Positions 1 through 8,534 of a DNA stretch of 23,978 bases are shown one piece after another. The DNA is from a virus. A program made the position numbers and the translations under genes. The notes beneath the pieces were generated by a model. That model ran no database searches. It had not been told where the DNA came from and saw nothing but the letters and a program-made list of their open reading frames with translations. The stretch covers positions 1-23,978 of IMG/VR virus record IMGVR_UViG_3300020404_000278; one strand, given 5' to 3'. Every line of letters begins with the position of its first letter. Position 1 is the stretch's first letter.

Positions 1-384
1 ACAGCATTTAATGGTGATGTGTCAGTAGGTGGACTATTATCTGCAACAACTAAATCATTTGATATTCCACACCCAACTCTAGATAATATGAGATTACGTT
101 ACGGAGTTCTTGAGGGCCCAGAACACGGTGTTTATGTTCGTGGTAAATTAGAAAACAATTCAGTAATTGAATTACCAGAACATTGGATAGGACTTGTAGA
201 TGAGGATACAATTACAGTTCAATTAACATCAAACAGTAAACATCAAAAATTATATGTTAAACAAATTAAAGATAATAAAATTAAAATTGGAAATAGTTCA
301 TTACTATCTAAAATAAATTGTTTCTACTTTGTACAAGCAACTCGTAAAGATGTAGACAGATTGGAAGTTGAATATGAGAATTAA
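1..384 (+). CDS. C-terminus of a tail fiber/virion structural protein (5' partial)
   Basis: The reading frame is open to the first base of the window, so this is the end of a longer gene and not a short protein starting at the GTG at 19. The visible part, about 127 residues, opens with a short linker and then a compact domain containing KSFDIPHP near the start and RLRYGVLEGPEHGVYVRG, then a beta-rich stretch ending RKDVDRLEVEYEN. In my recollection this 'FDIPHP...LEGPE.GVYVRG' domain terminates many tail-fiber-like proteins of marine T4-like phages. It probably sits at the distal tip or acts as a C-terminal trimerisation or chaperone element; that role is inferred. The following fiber genes fit an adsorption module. 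Confidence 0.7.
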   Translation, partial: TAFNGDVSVGGLLSATTKSFDIPHPTLDNMRLRYGVLEGPEHGVYVRGKLENNSVIELPEHWIGLVDEDTITVQLTSNSKHQKLYVKQIKDNKIKIGNSSLLSKINCFYFVQATRKDVDRLEVEYEN

Positions 385-568
385 ATTTGAAATTGATAAA
401 AACAATAGAAATGAATTTATGAATGTAGATGACGATTATGATAATACTGATATCTCTATTCAGATTAATGAAGAGGGTAATCAAGTTGTTACAATTCTTA
501 TTAATCGTGAGTTAGTATTAGATGGTGATGAAAGAAACATGATACCACAAATTGAGGAAACTGAATAA
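374..568 (+). CDS. Small acidic protein of unknown function
   Basis: This short frame of 64 residues lies between two fiber-type genes. I do not recognise it. It is rich in Asp, Glu and Asn (for example MNVDDDYDNTD) and has no membrane segment or cysteine motif. I chose the ATG at 374 over the in-frame TTG at 368 because a GGAAG purine run (363-367) lies 6 bases upstream of 374. It overlaps the end of the preceding gene by 11 bases, and its stop shares one base with the next ATG (TAATG), so it is most likely translationally coupled. Its position suggests an accessory to fiber assembly, but nothing in the sequence proves this. Confidence 0.6.
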   Translation: MRIKFEIDKNNRNEFMNVDDDYDNTDISIQINEEGNQVVTILINRELVLDGDERNMIPQIEETE

Positions 569-3060
569 TGGCCGCTTATACAAGCACACAGTCTGGTAAC
601 TTTTCTGCATCATCTACTTGGGGTGGTGGTGGAAGTCCTAGCGCTAACGGAGATACTTTCAATGTTGCATATGGACATACTGTTACATTAGATACTGCAT
701 TTAGTATTTCTTCTGGATTTGGTGACTCATACATTTATGGTATGTTAAAGAATAGTCAATCTGCAAATACAGAATTAAGAATGTATGGTAGACTTTATAT
801 CAAAGGTGGTGGGTGTTTACATCTTTGTGATAATAGTGGTGCAGTAACAACTAAGATATTATTTGATGGTACAAACGGTGATACTCACGGATTATATCAA
901 GAAAATGAAACAGATGCACATATGGTTTTAGAGGGTGTTGATGGTATGCCTTCAACTACCTTGTCTGCACAAGAAAATGAAAACTCTACTTCATTAGCAG
1001 TTGCAAGTGGAACAAACTTTGCCGCTGGTGAATGGATTGCAATATTTGACCATCAAACTGCTGGAACTAGTGCTGGTGATGGATTTAGTTTAAGAGATGA
1101 AGGTTTTATTATTCATGAGGTAGATGGAAACACTATTTACTTTAAACATTTTGTAGGCCCAGATGATGTAACGATATCTTCTGTAAATGGTGCAAAGATT
1201 ACAGTTAATAATGCAAAGAAACATAGATTTGGACAATATGTTATTTTTGGAACTGGTTCTAATAGAAATGTCAAACAAATATCATCTATTGATTTACTAA
1301 ACAATGAAATAACTCTTGACTCTGCTGTTACTGGTTCTGTTGCTGGTGAAGTTGTTTACTTAACTGGAACAGAAAAACTTCATAAGTCTGGTGATAAGGT
1401 CAGAAAGGTTGCAACAAGAATAACAAGTGAATCTACTGGTGCAACAATCACAGTTGCAAACGCAAATAAGTTTGCAGTAGGTGATGAAATATTTCTTGCT
1501 GCTCCTTATACTGGTTCTGGAAATGATACAAACTATAACGCATATGAATACAAGCACGTTATTCAAAGTATAAGTGGTAATAATATTACATTAACAGGCG
1601 CTCCATCTTATACTGCACAAGTAAATGCGTTTGTTACTAGATTTACTAGAAATATTACGATAGGTGGACTAACAACATCTGATAGAACTTATTATTACAA
1701 TGAATATTTAAGTGATGGTGCGTATAGTAAAACAACAATTATTAAAGATGTTCACTTTAAAGATATTGGTAATACCAATAATAATGTTTATTCTGGTTTT
1801 ACTTTTAGAGGTAGAGGTAATTCACAAGTATCACAAGTTAATAATGGTGGAATTAGTGTATCCTTAACAGAACAAGTTCGTTCACACACACAAATGCCTT
1901 GGTTAGAGGGATTTACTTGCACTTGGGTTGCAAATCGTGACCATTCAAGTATTTGGCCTTATAGTGCAAGATACTTTCAAGGTAGATGTCTTTTTGCTTA
2001 CAATGCAAATGATGGACTTCACCCATATTGGGAATCTGGTCAATCATTTTATAATTGTATCTCTGCAAGAAATGACCAAAGAGGTGTAAGACATGATGGT
2101 TATAGAGAATATGGTGCGTTTGCATATAATTATATTCATAGAAATTATTATGGATTTTCTCATGGCCCAACTGAATATGAACCAAATGAAGGATTTCATC
2201 ATAACATAATAGATTGCACTAATCACTATGCAATGCAATCAAGTGGTGCAGATAATTTTAGACCAGATGGATTTTATGCATGGGATATAAAAGGTATTAG
2301 ATATGGATTTTATGGTAAACAATGGAGTATGTTATATTCCAGAGTTGTCGAGAATACAAACTTTGAAGCAGTAGATGATGCTGGAGTTGGTGACCATGGC
2401 GGAACTTCACAAGAAGGTCATGGTTACTCAACTTTACAAAGAGGTAGTGCTGGAAATGCTTCTTTAACAATATTAGAGTATGATTTTGAAATAGATAGAG
2501 TTGCACAATATAATTATAGAGTAAGAAGAATATGGCATGAAGAAGAAGGTGCATGGGCAGTTAGAAGAAGAATGTATGATACATGGGCTGGATTTGGTCA
2601 TAACGTATATGTTCCTGCTGGAACAGTTGTAATTGCAAGGTGTGCTTTGAGAGCGCCTACTGGTACAAGTTACACTGGTTATCCAAGAATATATTCTTCT
2701 GAACATATAAGTGGTATTTCTGCAAATAGAATTGCAAATAATACAACTGGAGCTGCAAGAGGTGCTGGTCAGTATTATTCTGTATCATATGACTCTGGAA
2801 TGATAGGTGATAATTATCAAACTAAGACATTGACTATTCCTGCTAAAAATTACTCTAGAACCCTAAATATCATAGTAACTAATTATAATGGTGCAGACCA
2901 AGAGGGATACTTTATGAAAAACTTAGAGATTGGTTTTAGTAAACCATATGAGGTAAAAGAGATGGCGGTTGCAAATACAACAGCTGAAATTTCTTTTGCA
3001 CCAGAAAATAGAACAAGTTTTGCAACAGTCAAGAAAAGATTAGGGGGTAGACTTAGGTAA
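568..3060 (+). CDS. G8-like / beta-helix putative tail adhesin
   Basis: This 830-residue protein begins with a Trp/Gly-rich segment (SGNFSASSTWGGGGSP, about residues 9-24) followed by GDTFNVAYGHTVTLD. That is the pattern of a G8-type domain heading a parallel beta-helix. The long middle is rich in short beta-like turns, Asn, Gly and aromatic residues, for example the His/Tyr-rich run around residues 460-560. No catalytic motif could be assigned. G8-type proteins in the large genomes of marine phages are usually placed among virion or fiber genes, so a receptor-binding or surface-polymer-contacting role is plausible but inferred. The gene is embedded in the adsorption module: it overlaps its upstream neighbour by one base (TAATG) and the downstream fiber by one base (TAATG). 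Confidence 0.65.
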   Translation: MAAYTSTQSGNFSASSTWGGGGSPSANGDTFNVAYGHTVTLDTAFSISSGFGDSYIYGMLKNSQSANTELRMYGRLYIKGGGCLHLCDNSGAVTTKILFDGTNGDTHGLYQENETDAHMVLEGVDGMPSTTLSAQENENSTSLAVASGTNFAAGEWIAIFDHQTAGTSAGDGFSLRDEGFIIHEVDGNTIYFKHFVGPDDVTISSVNGAKITVNNAKKHRFGQYVIFGTGSNRNVKQISSIDLLNNEITLDSAVTGSVAGEVVYLTGTEKLHKSGDKVRKVATRITSESTGATITVANANKFAVGDEIFLAAPYTGSGNDTNYNAYEYKHVIQSISGNNITLTGAPSYTAQVNAFVTRFTRNITIGGLTTSDRTYYYNEYLSDGAYSKTTIIKDVHFKDIGNTNNNVYSGFTFRGRGNSQVSQVNNGGISVSLTEQVRSHTQMPWLEGFTCTWVANRDHSSIWPYSARYFQGRCLFAYNANDGLHPYWESGQSFYNCISARNDQRGVRHDGYREYGAFAYNYIHRNYYGFSHGPTEYEPNEGFHHNIIDCTNHYAMQSSGADNFRPDGFYAWDIKGIRYGFYGKQWSMLYSRVVENTNFEAVDDAGVGDHGGTSQEGHGYSTLQRGSAGNASLTILEYDFEIDRVAQYNYRVRRIWHEEEGAWAVRRRMYDTWAGFGHNVYVPAGTVVIARCALRAPTGTSYTGYPRIYSSEHISGISANRIANNTTGAARGAGQYYSVSYDSGMIGDNYQTKTLTIPAKNYSRTLNIIVTNYNGADQEGYFMKNLEIGFSKPYEVKEMAVANTTAEISFAPENRTSFATVKKRLGGRLR

Positions 3061-5228
3061 TGTCAGATGATGTTTTAATCACCCCTGCTAGTCGAAAGAT
3101 TGAATTCAAAGATAGTAGTGGAAATGTTGACGGTAAAATCGAATTAGATTCTGCTGGTAATCTTGTATTAACTTCTCCAGGCGGTGGTATCGAATTAGGT
3201 GACTCATCTTCAGATATCTTTGTTGGAAATGGTTCTGCAAATATTGATATCATCTTTGAACAAAATGGTGAGATAAGAGGTACAACTGGTAGAACTGTTA
3301 CACTTGGTCAGAATGACAGTAATATTACAGTTGATGCTTTGAATTTTACTACGTCAACTTCTACATTATTCAAATCTCAAAATGGTATCACATCAACTAG
3401 ACTTTCAACAACTACAAATGGTACTGGTGGGTCTGGACAAGAAACAAGTTTTACTGCACCTCATACACTTGCTGGTGTCAGTAATGCTAATACTCAATAC
3501 GCTCTCTTAGCAACATTACCAGCAACAGGCACTGGTACACTTGACCATATTAATATTGAAGGTAGTATGGGTGGTTATACAGATAATCAAAATTTCAGAA
3601 TTAAGTTTAAGAGAAGAGATGGTTTTGCTTATGAATATACTCTATTTGCAGCTGCAAGTGCCACATTAACTAGAGCAGGAATTGTTGCTTATCAAGCATC
3701 TAATGGCACAGTAACAGTTCATGCAAAACTTACTGCATCTCAATACGGTAAATTAACTTATACAATTACTGACTCTTTTCAAGCAACTATTGTTGATAAA
3801 CCATCTTTAACAACAAGTACGCCAGCAGGAACTTTAATATTTGACTCAACCGATACTAGCTCCTATCCACCTGCTATGAAATTTCCAGATAATCAGAAGT
3901 TGGAATTTGGTGCAGCTGCAGATTTGAGAATATATCATGATGGTTCTAATTCTATTATTGAGGATAACGGAACTGGTTCATTACAACTTAAAGGTGCAGT
4001 AAATATTAATGGTGCTTATACACTTCCAGCAGCAGATGGAAATAGCGCACAAGTTCTCGCAACAAATGGTTCTGGTACAATTAGTTTTCAATCAGTCGGT
4101 TCACTTGCTGGTTCTGGTATTCAAAATGTATCTGACGATACTTCACCACAATTAGGTGGAAACTTATCTACCGCTACTAATGAAATTCACATTTCTCAAA
4201 CAAGTGGCGTTGGTATTAAAACTACAGGCAACCTTTCATCAGCAGACCTTACATTATTAAGAGCAAGTTCTCAATCTAGCCAAGACGGTCAATATGGTTT
4301 TGATATTAAATACATGGGTTCTCGTAGTGGTAATGCAAATTCTTTTGCACTTGATATGCATAATCAAACTGGAACGAATGTAGAAGCGATTACAGTTTTT
4401 CAAGATGGTAAGGTTGGTATAAATCAAACTACACCTACTGCACCTCTTCATGTTGGTGGAACTTCAACATTTGATGGTGTTGCAACTTTTAGTGAGGGTG
4501 CTACTGTTACTGGTGGAAGTAGTGGTGATGTTCTTTTAACTTTTGCTACAGATAGGAGTTGGCAGTTTCAACAATCAGGCGATGATGCGTCCACTAGACT
4601 TCAATTAAAAGCAAACACAGATAGTAAATCTTTTGATATCATTAGTAATGATAGTAGTACAAATTTCAGTTTCTTTACATCTAATTCTGGTACTCCTCAA
4701 TTTACTCTAGGTCAAAATGCAGTAATACTTTTTGAGGGTGCAACTGATGATGCTTACGAAACAACCTTAACTGCAACTGACCCTACAGCTGATAGAACTA
4801 TTACACTGCCTAATGCAACTGGCACTGTTTTATTAAATGCAGGCAACCAAACTCTTACTGGTGACTTAAAATTTCCAGACAATGAAAAAATTCTAATTGG
4901 TGATAATGGTGAATTAGAAATTCTTAACAATGGAACTAATTCAATCATAAGAGATGTTGGGTCTGGTAATTTTTCACTTCAATCAAATGGTGCTGAATTA
5001 AATTTTTGGGATAATAGTAATGGTCAATATATGGGAAGATTTACCGTTGGTGGTGCTACAGAATTATATAATAATGGTTCAAAAAAGATTGAAACCACAT
5101 CTGCTGGTGCAACTGTTACTGGAACTTTAACAACTACGAGTGGAATTACATTTAGTGATGGAACTACGCAAACATCTGCTGGTGCGTCAACTGGATTTTC
5201 AATTGCAATGGCTACTGCACTTGGATAA
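3060..5228 (+). CDS. Long repeat-containing tail fiber protein
   Basis: A 722-residue, Ser/Thr/Asn/Gly-rich, beta-structured protein typical of phage fibers. It contains a duplicated module of about 40 residues: KFPDNQKLEFGAAADLRIYH with NSIIEDNG (residues 274-312) and KFPDNEKILIGDNGELEILN with NSIIRDVG (residues 604-644). Segments such as ADRTITLPNATGTVLL and the near-terminal FSDGTTQTSA are common in fiber-like proteins of marine T4-like phages. No S74-type C-terminal autoprotease is visible. The last residues (GFSIAMATALG) are hydrophobic and may be a tip or trimerisation patch. It follows the G8-like gene with a one-base overlap and precedes a late promoter, closing the adsorption operon. 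Calling it a receptor-binding fiber is inference from composition and context. Confidence 0.75.
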   Translation: MSDDVLITPASRKIEFKDSSGNVDGKIELDSAGNLVLTSPGGGIELGDSSSDIFVGNGSANIDIIFEQNGEIRGTTGRTVTLGQNDSNITVDALNFTTSTSTLFKSQNGITSTRLSTTTNGTGGSGQETSFTAPHTLAGVSNANTQYALLATLPATGTGTLDHINIEGSMGGYTDNQNFRIKFKRRDGFAYEYTLFAAASATLTRAGIVAYQASNGTVTVHAKLTASQYGKLTYTITDSFQATIVDKPSLTTSTPAGTLIFDSTDTSSYPPAMKFPDNQKLEFGAAADLRIYHDGSNSIIEDNGTGSLQLKGAVNINGAYTLPAADGNSAQVLATNGSGTISFQSVGSLAGSGIQNVSDDTSPQLGGNLSTATNEIHISQTSGVGIKTTGNLSSADLTLLRASSQSSQDGQYGFDIKYMGSRSGNANSFALDMHNQTGTNVEAITVFQDGKVGINQTTPTAPLHVGGTSTFDGVATFSEGATVTGGSSGDVLLTFATDRSWQFQQSGDDASTRLQLKANTDSKSFDIISNDSSTNFSFFTSNSGTPQFTLGQNAVILFEGATDDAYETTLTATDPTADRTITLPNATGTVLLNAGNQTLTGDLKFPDNEKILIGDNGELEILNNGTNSIIRDVGSGNFSLQSNGAELNFWDNSNGQYMGRFTVGGATELYNNGSKKIETTSAGATVTGTLTTTSGITFSDGTTQTSAGASTGFSIAMATALG
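3879..3995 (+). repeat. Fiber module repeat, copy 1
   Basis: Codes for residues 274-312 of the long fiber. It begins KFPDNQKLEFG and contains NSIIEDNGTGS. It is the first of two related modules in the protein. Confidence 0.7.
4869..4991 (+). repeat. Fiber module repeat, copy 2
   Basis: Codes for residues 604-644 of the long fiber. It begins KFPDNEKILIG and contains NSIIRDVGSGN. It matches copy 1 in order of motifs, while the DNA has diverged in between, which points to an old internal duplication. Confidence 0.7.
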
Positions 5229-5236
5229 TATAAATA
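5229..5236 (+). promoter_or_regulatory. T4-type late promoter upstream of gp13
   Basis: An exact TATAAATA lies 1 base after the fiber stop and 18 bases before the gp13 ATG. With T4-like late spacing (octamer at about -13 to -6) transcription would start near 5242. That leaves a 13-base leader holding AAAGGA (5241-5246) as the ribosome-binding site. Confidence 0.8.
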
Positions 5237-5254
5237 TAACAAAGGAAAATTAAT

Positions 5255-6070
5255 ATGGCAGTACCAACTTCAAAATCTACATTTAAAGAATATTGTCTTA
5301 GACAATTGGGTAAACCAGTTATAGATATTAATGTTGATGAAGACCAAATAGACGATAGAATAGATGAAGCACTTCAATACTTTTCACAGTATCACTATGA
5401 TGGTGTTGAAAGGGTATATCTAAAACACGCAGTAACCCAAGCAGAAATAGACAGAGCAAAAACAAATACCTCTGCAACTGCGACTGATAAGGTAGATAGT
5501 AGTATTACAGCGTCTTGGTCAGAGGGTAAAGGTTTTATTCCAGTACCAGATAGTGTTTTATCTGTAGTAAAAGTATTTGACTTCTCTGATAAGAATACAA
5601 CTAATATGTTTGATATTCGATATCAATTAAGATTAAATGACCTATACGATTTTAGTAGTGAGTCTATTCTTCACTACGAAATGACTATGCAACATTTAGA
5701 TTTCTTAGACCACATTCTTGTGGGTGAAAAACCTATTCGTTTTAACCAACACCAAAATAGATTGTATATAGATATGGATTGGTCAACTGATATAGAAGCA
5801 GGAGAGTTTCTAATAATTGAATGTTATAGAAAACTTAATCCAGATACATACACAGATATCTATGATGACATATATCTAAAAAGATATGCAACTGCTCTTA
5901 TCAAAAGACAATGGGGTGCAAACCTATCTAAATTTGAAGGTGTTCAAATGTTAGGTGGTGTTACCTTAAACGGTGCAAAACTTTTTGAGGAGGCACAGGC
6001 AGACATAGAAAAGTTAGAAGAACAAATTCAACTTGCATATGAACTCCCAATTAATTATATGATAGGATAA
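5255..6070 (+). CDS. gp13: Neck protein gp13 (T4-like head completion)
   Basis: This 271-residue protein matches the T4 gp13 type: a conserved N-terminus (STFKEYCLRQLGKPVIDINV), then DQIDDRIDEALQYFSQYHYDGVE, an acidic helical segment shared by marine T4-like gp13 proteins. The C-terminal half has ERYA-like DDIYLKRYATALIKRQWG followed by a helical tail. It is somewhat shorter than T4 gp13 (about 309 residues). In T4, gp13 and gp14 form the neck that closes the filled head and joins it to the tail. It is the first gene of the 13-14-15 set, directly behind a perfect late promoter, and gp14 starts 4 bases after its stop. Confidence 0.92.
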   Translation: MAVPTSKSTFKEYCLRQLGKPVIDINVDEDQIDDRIDEALQYFSQYHYDGVERVYLKHAVTQAEIDRAKTNTSATATDKVDSSITASWSEGKGFIPVPDSVLSVVKVFDFSDKNTTNMFDIRYQLRLNDLYDFSSESILHYEMTMQHLDFLDHILVGEKPIRFNQHQNRLYIDMDWSTDIEAGEFLIIECYRKLNPDTYTDIYDDIYLKRYATALIKRQWGANLSKFEGVQMLGGVTLNGAKLFEEAQADIEKLEEQIQLAYELPINYMIG

Positions 6071-6074
6071 TTTG

Positions 6075-6923
6075 ATGCCAACAAATGTGTATTTCGATAC
6101 TGGGACTAGGACGGAACAAAATCTTTATGAAGACTTAATGATAGAACAATTAAAGATTTATGGTCAAGATGTTTTTTATATTCCCAGAACTTTAGTCAAA
6201 GAAGATGAACTCTTTGGTGAGGACACTTTGTCTAAATTTGGCGATGCATATATTATCGAAATGTATTTTGAAAATGTAGAGGGATATGAGGGTGAAAAAG
6301 AAATTATGTCCAAGTTTGGACTACAGATGAATGATGATGCAACCTTTGTAGTTTCAAGAAGAAGATTTGAACAATTAGTTTCTCACGACTCAAACTTAAT
6401 AGTAAAAACCAGACCGAATGAGGGCGACTTAGTTTACTTTCCAAAAGTAAAAAAGATGTTTGAGATTACTTTTGTAGACCATGATGACCCATTCTATCAA
6501 GTACATAATGTTCCAGCATTTAAATTAAAGTGTAAAACCTTTGAATACTCAAGTGAAGACTTTGATACTAATGTTGCAGAGATTGATGCGATTGAGGGTG
6601 ATAACTCACTTGATATGTTATCTTTCCAGTTTACAATGGAACAGACTGGAACATTTACACAAGGTTTACAACTTGAAGACCATACTGGAAATATTGATTT
6701 AGAAACTGCAACGCCTGGCAATACTGGTTCAGATAATCTTATTGGTGAATCTGAAACTGGTGGTGATGCACTCACACTAGAAACTGGTGACTATATAATA
6801 CAAGAGTCTTATGTAGTCGATACTGTAGATGAAAACGCTATGAACGATTTCTTTGAAAAGGAAGATGATAATATTCTTGACTTTTCAGAGTCAAATCCAT
6901 TCGGTGATATAGGGAAGAAATAA
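6075..6923 (+). CDS. gp14: Neck protein gp14 (T4-like head completion)
   Basis: A 282-residue protein of the T4 gp14 type. The N-terminal region has YFDTGTRTEQNLYEDLMIEQ and QDVFYIPRTLV, followed by an acidic central part. The FVVSRRRFEQLV segment and EGDLVYFPKVKKMFEI are conserved core features as I recall them. The C-terminus is strongly acidic (FFEKEDDNILDFSE). A TTG at 6072 is in frame, but the ATG at 6075 is the better start, with AGGATAA just upstream. T4 gp14 is about 256 residues. It works with gp13 as the neck complex. It shares one base with gp15 (TAATG), so the three neck/tail-junction genes are probably co-translated. Confidence 0.92.
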   Translation: MPTNVYFDTGTRTEQNLYEDLMIEQLKIYGQDVFYIPRTLVKEDELFGEDTLSKFGDAYIIEMYFENVEGYEGEKEIMSKFGLQMNDDATFVVSRRRFEQLVSHDSNLIVKTRPNEGDLVYFPKVKKMFEITFVDHDDPFYQVHNVPAFKLKCKTFEYSSEDFDTNVAEIDAIEGDNSLDMLSFQFTMEQTGTFTQGLQLEDHTGNIDLETATPGNTGSDNLIGESETGGDALTLETGDYIIQESYVVDTVDENAMNDFFEKEDDNILDFSESNPFGDIGKK

Positions 6924-7735
6924 TGTTAGGACAACAATTTTACCATGAAACAATGCGAAAGGTTGTAGTAGCCTTTGGTACTATTTTTAATAATATAAGT
7001 ATTGTAAGAACGAATAGTTCTGGTGCAATAACGCAGAGTATGAAAGTACCACTTGCATATGGGCCAAAAAATAAGTTTTTGACAAGACTAAGAGAAGACC
7101 CCAATTTAAATAAAAAGGTTTCTCTTACTTTACCAAGAATTGGTTTTGAAATTTCTGGTATTTCTTATGACTCCAGTAGAAAACTAAACTCAATACAAAA
7201 ATTAAAAAAAGTAAATAATTCAACTGATGGAAAAACTGTTTCATCTCAATTTATGCCCGTTCCATATAATATGGATTTTTCTTTATTTGTTATGGCAAAG
7301 AGTTCAGATGATGCATTACAAATTGTAGAACAAATTTTACCATTCTTCCAACCAGATTATACAATCACATTAAATGACAACACCTCAATGGGAACTACAA
7401 GAGATGTTCCTATCATTTTAAATGGTGTTTCATATGAAGATAGTTATGATGGTGATTTTAATGAAAGAAGAGTATTAATGTATACTCTTACTTTTACATC
7501 TAAGTTCTATCTATATGGCCCAGTTACAGACCAAAAAGTTATCAAGTCTGTACAAGTTGACCAATATACAGATATGCCAATTCAAGCACCTAAGAGGGAA
7601 CAGAGATATACCGTTGCTGCTTCACCAGCAAGTGCAGATGCAGATGATAACTTTGGATTTAATGAAGAAATATCTTTCTTCCAAGACGCAAAGAATTTTG
7701 ATGAAGAAACTGGTACGGATAAAGAAGACGCATAA
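6923..7735 (+). CDS. gp15: Tail terminator / proximal sheath stabiliser gp15
   Basis: At 270 residues this is almost the length of T4 gp15 (272). It carries the recognisable start GQQFYHETMRKVVVAFGTIF with NNISIVR, then VPLAYGPKNKFLTRL and LPRIGFEISGISYDSSRKLN. It continues with RRVLMYTLTFTSKFYLYGPV. T4 gp15 caps the sheath and tube at the head-proximal end and makes the surface that binds the neck. The C-terminus is acidic and variable (DEETGTDKEDA). Directly after the stop a CATAAATA element overlaps the stop codon region, so the next genes can be transcribed separately. Confidence 0.93.
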   Translation: MLGQQFYHETMRKVVVAFGTIFNNISIVRTNSSGAITQSMKVPLAYGPKNKFLTRLREDPNLNKKVSLTLPRIGFEISGISYDSSRKLNSIQKLKKVNNSTDGKTVSSQFMPVPYNMDFSLFVMAKSSDDALQIVEQILPFFQPDYTITLNDNTSMGTTRDVPIILNGVSYEDSYDGDFNERRVLMYTLTFTSKFYLYGPVTDQKVIKSVQVDQYTDMPIQAPKREQRYTVAASPASADADDNFGFNEEISFFQDAKNFDEETGTDKEDA

Positions 7736-7738
7736 ATA
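7731..7738 (+). promoter_or_regulatory. Late promoter upstream of the small virion-gene cluster
   Basis: CATAAATA overlaps the gp15 stop codon. The predicted start near 7744 gives a 13-base leader containing AAAAGGA before the ATG at 7757. The spacing matches that of the gp13 promoter. Confidence 0.7.
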
Positions 7739-7756
7739 ATAGAAAAGGATTAAGAC

Positions 7757-8038
7757 ATGGCAATAGACCAAATTACAACAAGTGGTGTATTAGATGGAAC
7801 ACTTACAAGTTCTGATTTAAATGCAAGCGTTTCTCTTGGTGAAGGATTTTATCAAGGAGAAAACGGTTCAACTTCTAGTGTATCAAAAAAGGGTGATATT
7901 TTTCGTGTAAATGAATCAACTCTAAACACTAGTGTGACTATTGCATCTGGTGATAATGCATCATGTTCTGGGCCCTTGACTGTATCAACTTCTGGAACTG
8001 TAAATCTTACAGTCAACGGAAATCTGACGATTGTATAG
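7757..8038 (+). CDS. Small beta-rich putative virion protein
   Basis: A 93-residue protein without charged clusters, rich in Ser, Thr, Gly and Asn (VSLGEGFYQGENGSTSSVSK; C-terminal STSGTVNLTVNGNLTIV). The alternating hydrophobic/Thr pattern at the C-terminus is typical of a beta-solenoid or fiber stem. I do not recognise a named family. It leads a four-gene run of small virion-type genes between gp15 and the packaging genes and sits directly behind a late promoter. A structural accessory, perhaps a short fiber or a plug, is an inference from composition and position. An 11-base gap with AGGGGATA separates it from the next ORF. Confidence 0.55.
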   Translation: MAIDQITTSGVLDGTLTSSDLNASVSLGEGFYQGENGSTSSVSKKGDIFRVNESTLNTSVTIASGDNASCSGPLTVSTSGTVNLTVNGNLTIV

Positions 8039-8048
8039 GGGATAGAAA

Positions 8049-8534
8049 ATGGCTTCAACATTAACAGTAGATAATATCGTAGGTGCAACCACAGCGGCAA
8101 ATGTTAAATTGCCTGCTGGTTGTGTTGTACAAACCGTAAGTGCAGACGGCCCAAATAGTCTTGTATCGTTTACAGGCACCACATATACAGATATTAATCT
8201 TAGTGCAACTATTACTCCAAAATTTTCAACAAGTAAAATACTTGTTAAGTTTAATTTTGTTAATGCTCATAATACTGGTAGTTCTGGTTCTTACCAAAAT
8301 CTTACAAGAATATTAAGAGGTTCTACTGGAATATATGAAGTATCAAGAAGCCCTTGGGTAAATGCAGCTAATGGAGCAGGGCAACTGATGCATATGGAAT
8401 ATATGGATAGTCCTAGTACTACAAGTGCAACGACTTATAAAGTACAAGTTAAAAGTGCTTCTGGTGGTGGTAATGTTTCTGCACATATGGGTAATAGTAA
8501 TGCACAAGTGATACTAATGGAGATTGCACAATGA
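8049..8534 (+). CDS. Short tail-fiber-like virion protein, paralog A
   Basis: A 161-residue protein. It begins ASTLTVDNIVGATT, a 'STL.V(D/N)N(I/L)' opening shared with the next two genes. The body has ITPKFSTSKILVKFNFV, the segment SPSTTSATTYKVQVKSASGG and the terminus VILMEIAQ. All three elements recur in the next gene, so the two are tandem paralogs. I recall such short proteins, with a conserved N-terminal anchor and variable beta-sandwich bodies, among virion or fiber genes of marine phages. The exact location in the virion is unknown. The stop overlaps the next ATG by four bases (ATGA), and its last codons carry the ribosome-binding site of the next gene. Confidence 0.65.
   Translation: MASTLTVDNIVGATTAANVKLPAGCVVQTVSADGPNSLVSFTGTTYTDINLSATITPKFSTSKILVKFNFVNAHNTGSSGSYQNLTRILRGSTGIYEVSRSPWVNAANGAGQLMHMEYMDSPSTTSATTYKVQVKSASGGGNVSAHMGNSNAQVILMEIAQ
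8517..8534 (+). repeat. MExAQ-coding junction, copy 1
   Basis: The 18 bases code for MEIAQ and stop, contain the GGAG ribosome-binding site and the ATG of the next gene. They differ at one base from the junction at 9071-9088. Confidence 0.7.

Noticed and set aside
19-384. A complete short gene starting at GTG 19
   Set aside because: The same frame is open upstream to base 1 and the domain is a known C-terminal element of larger fibers, so this is a partial gene.
1913-2554. Minus-strand frames of 64-90 codons opposite the G8-like gene
   Set aside because: They are His/Tyr/Ile-rich reverse shadows of a well supported plus-strand gene, without a ribosome-binding site or motif.
2862-2869. CCTAAATA inside the G8-like gene as a late promoter
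   Set aside because: No gene start follows at a fitting distance; such octamers are expected by chance in AT-rich DNA.
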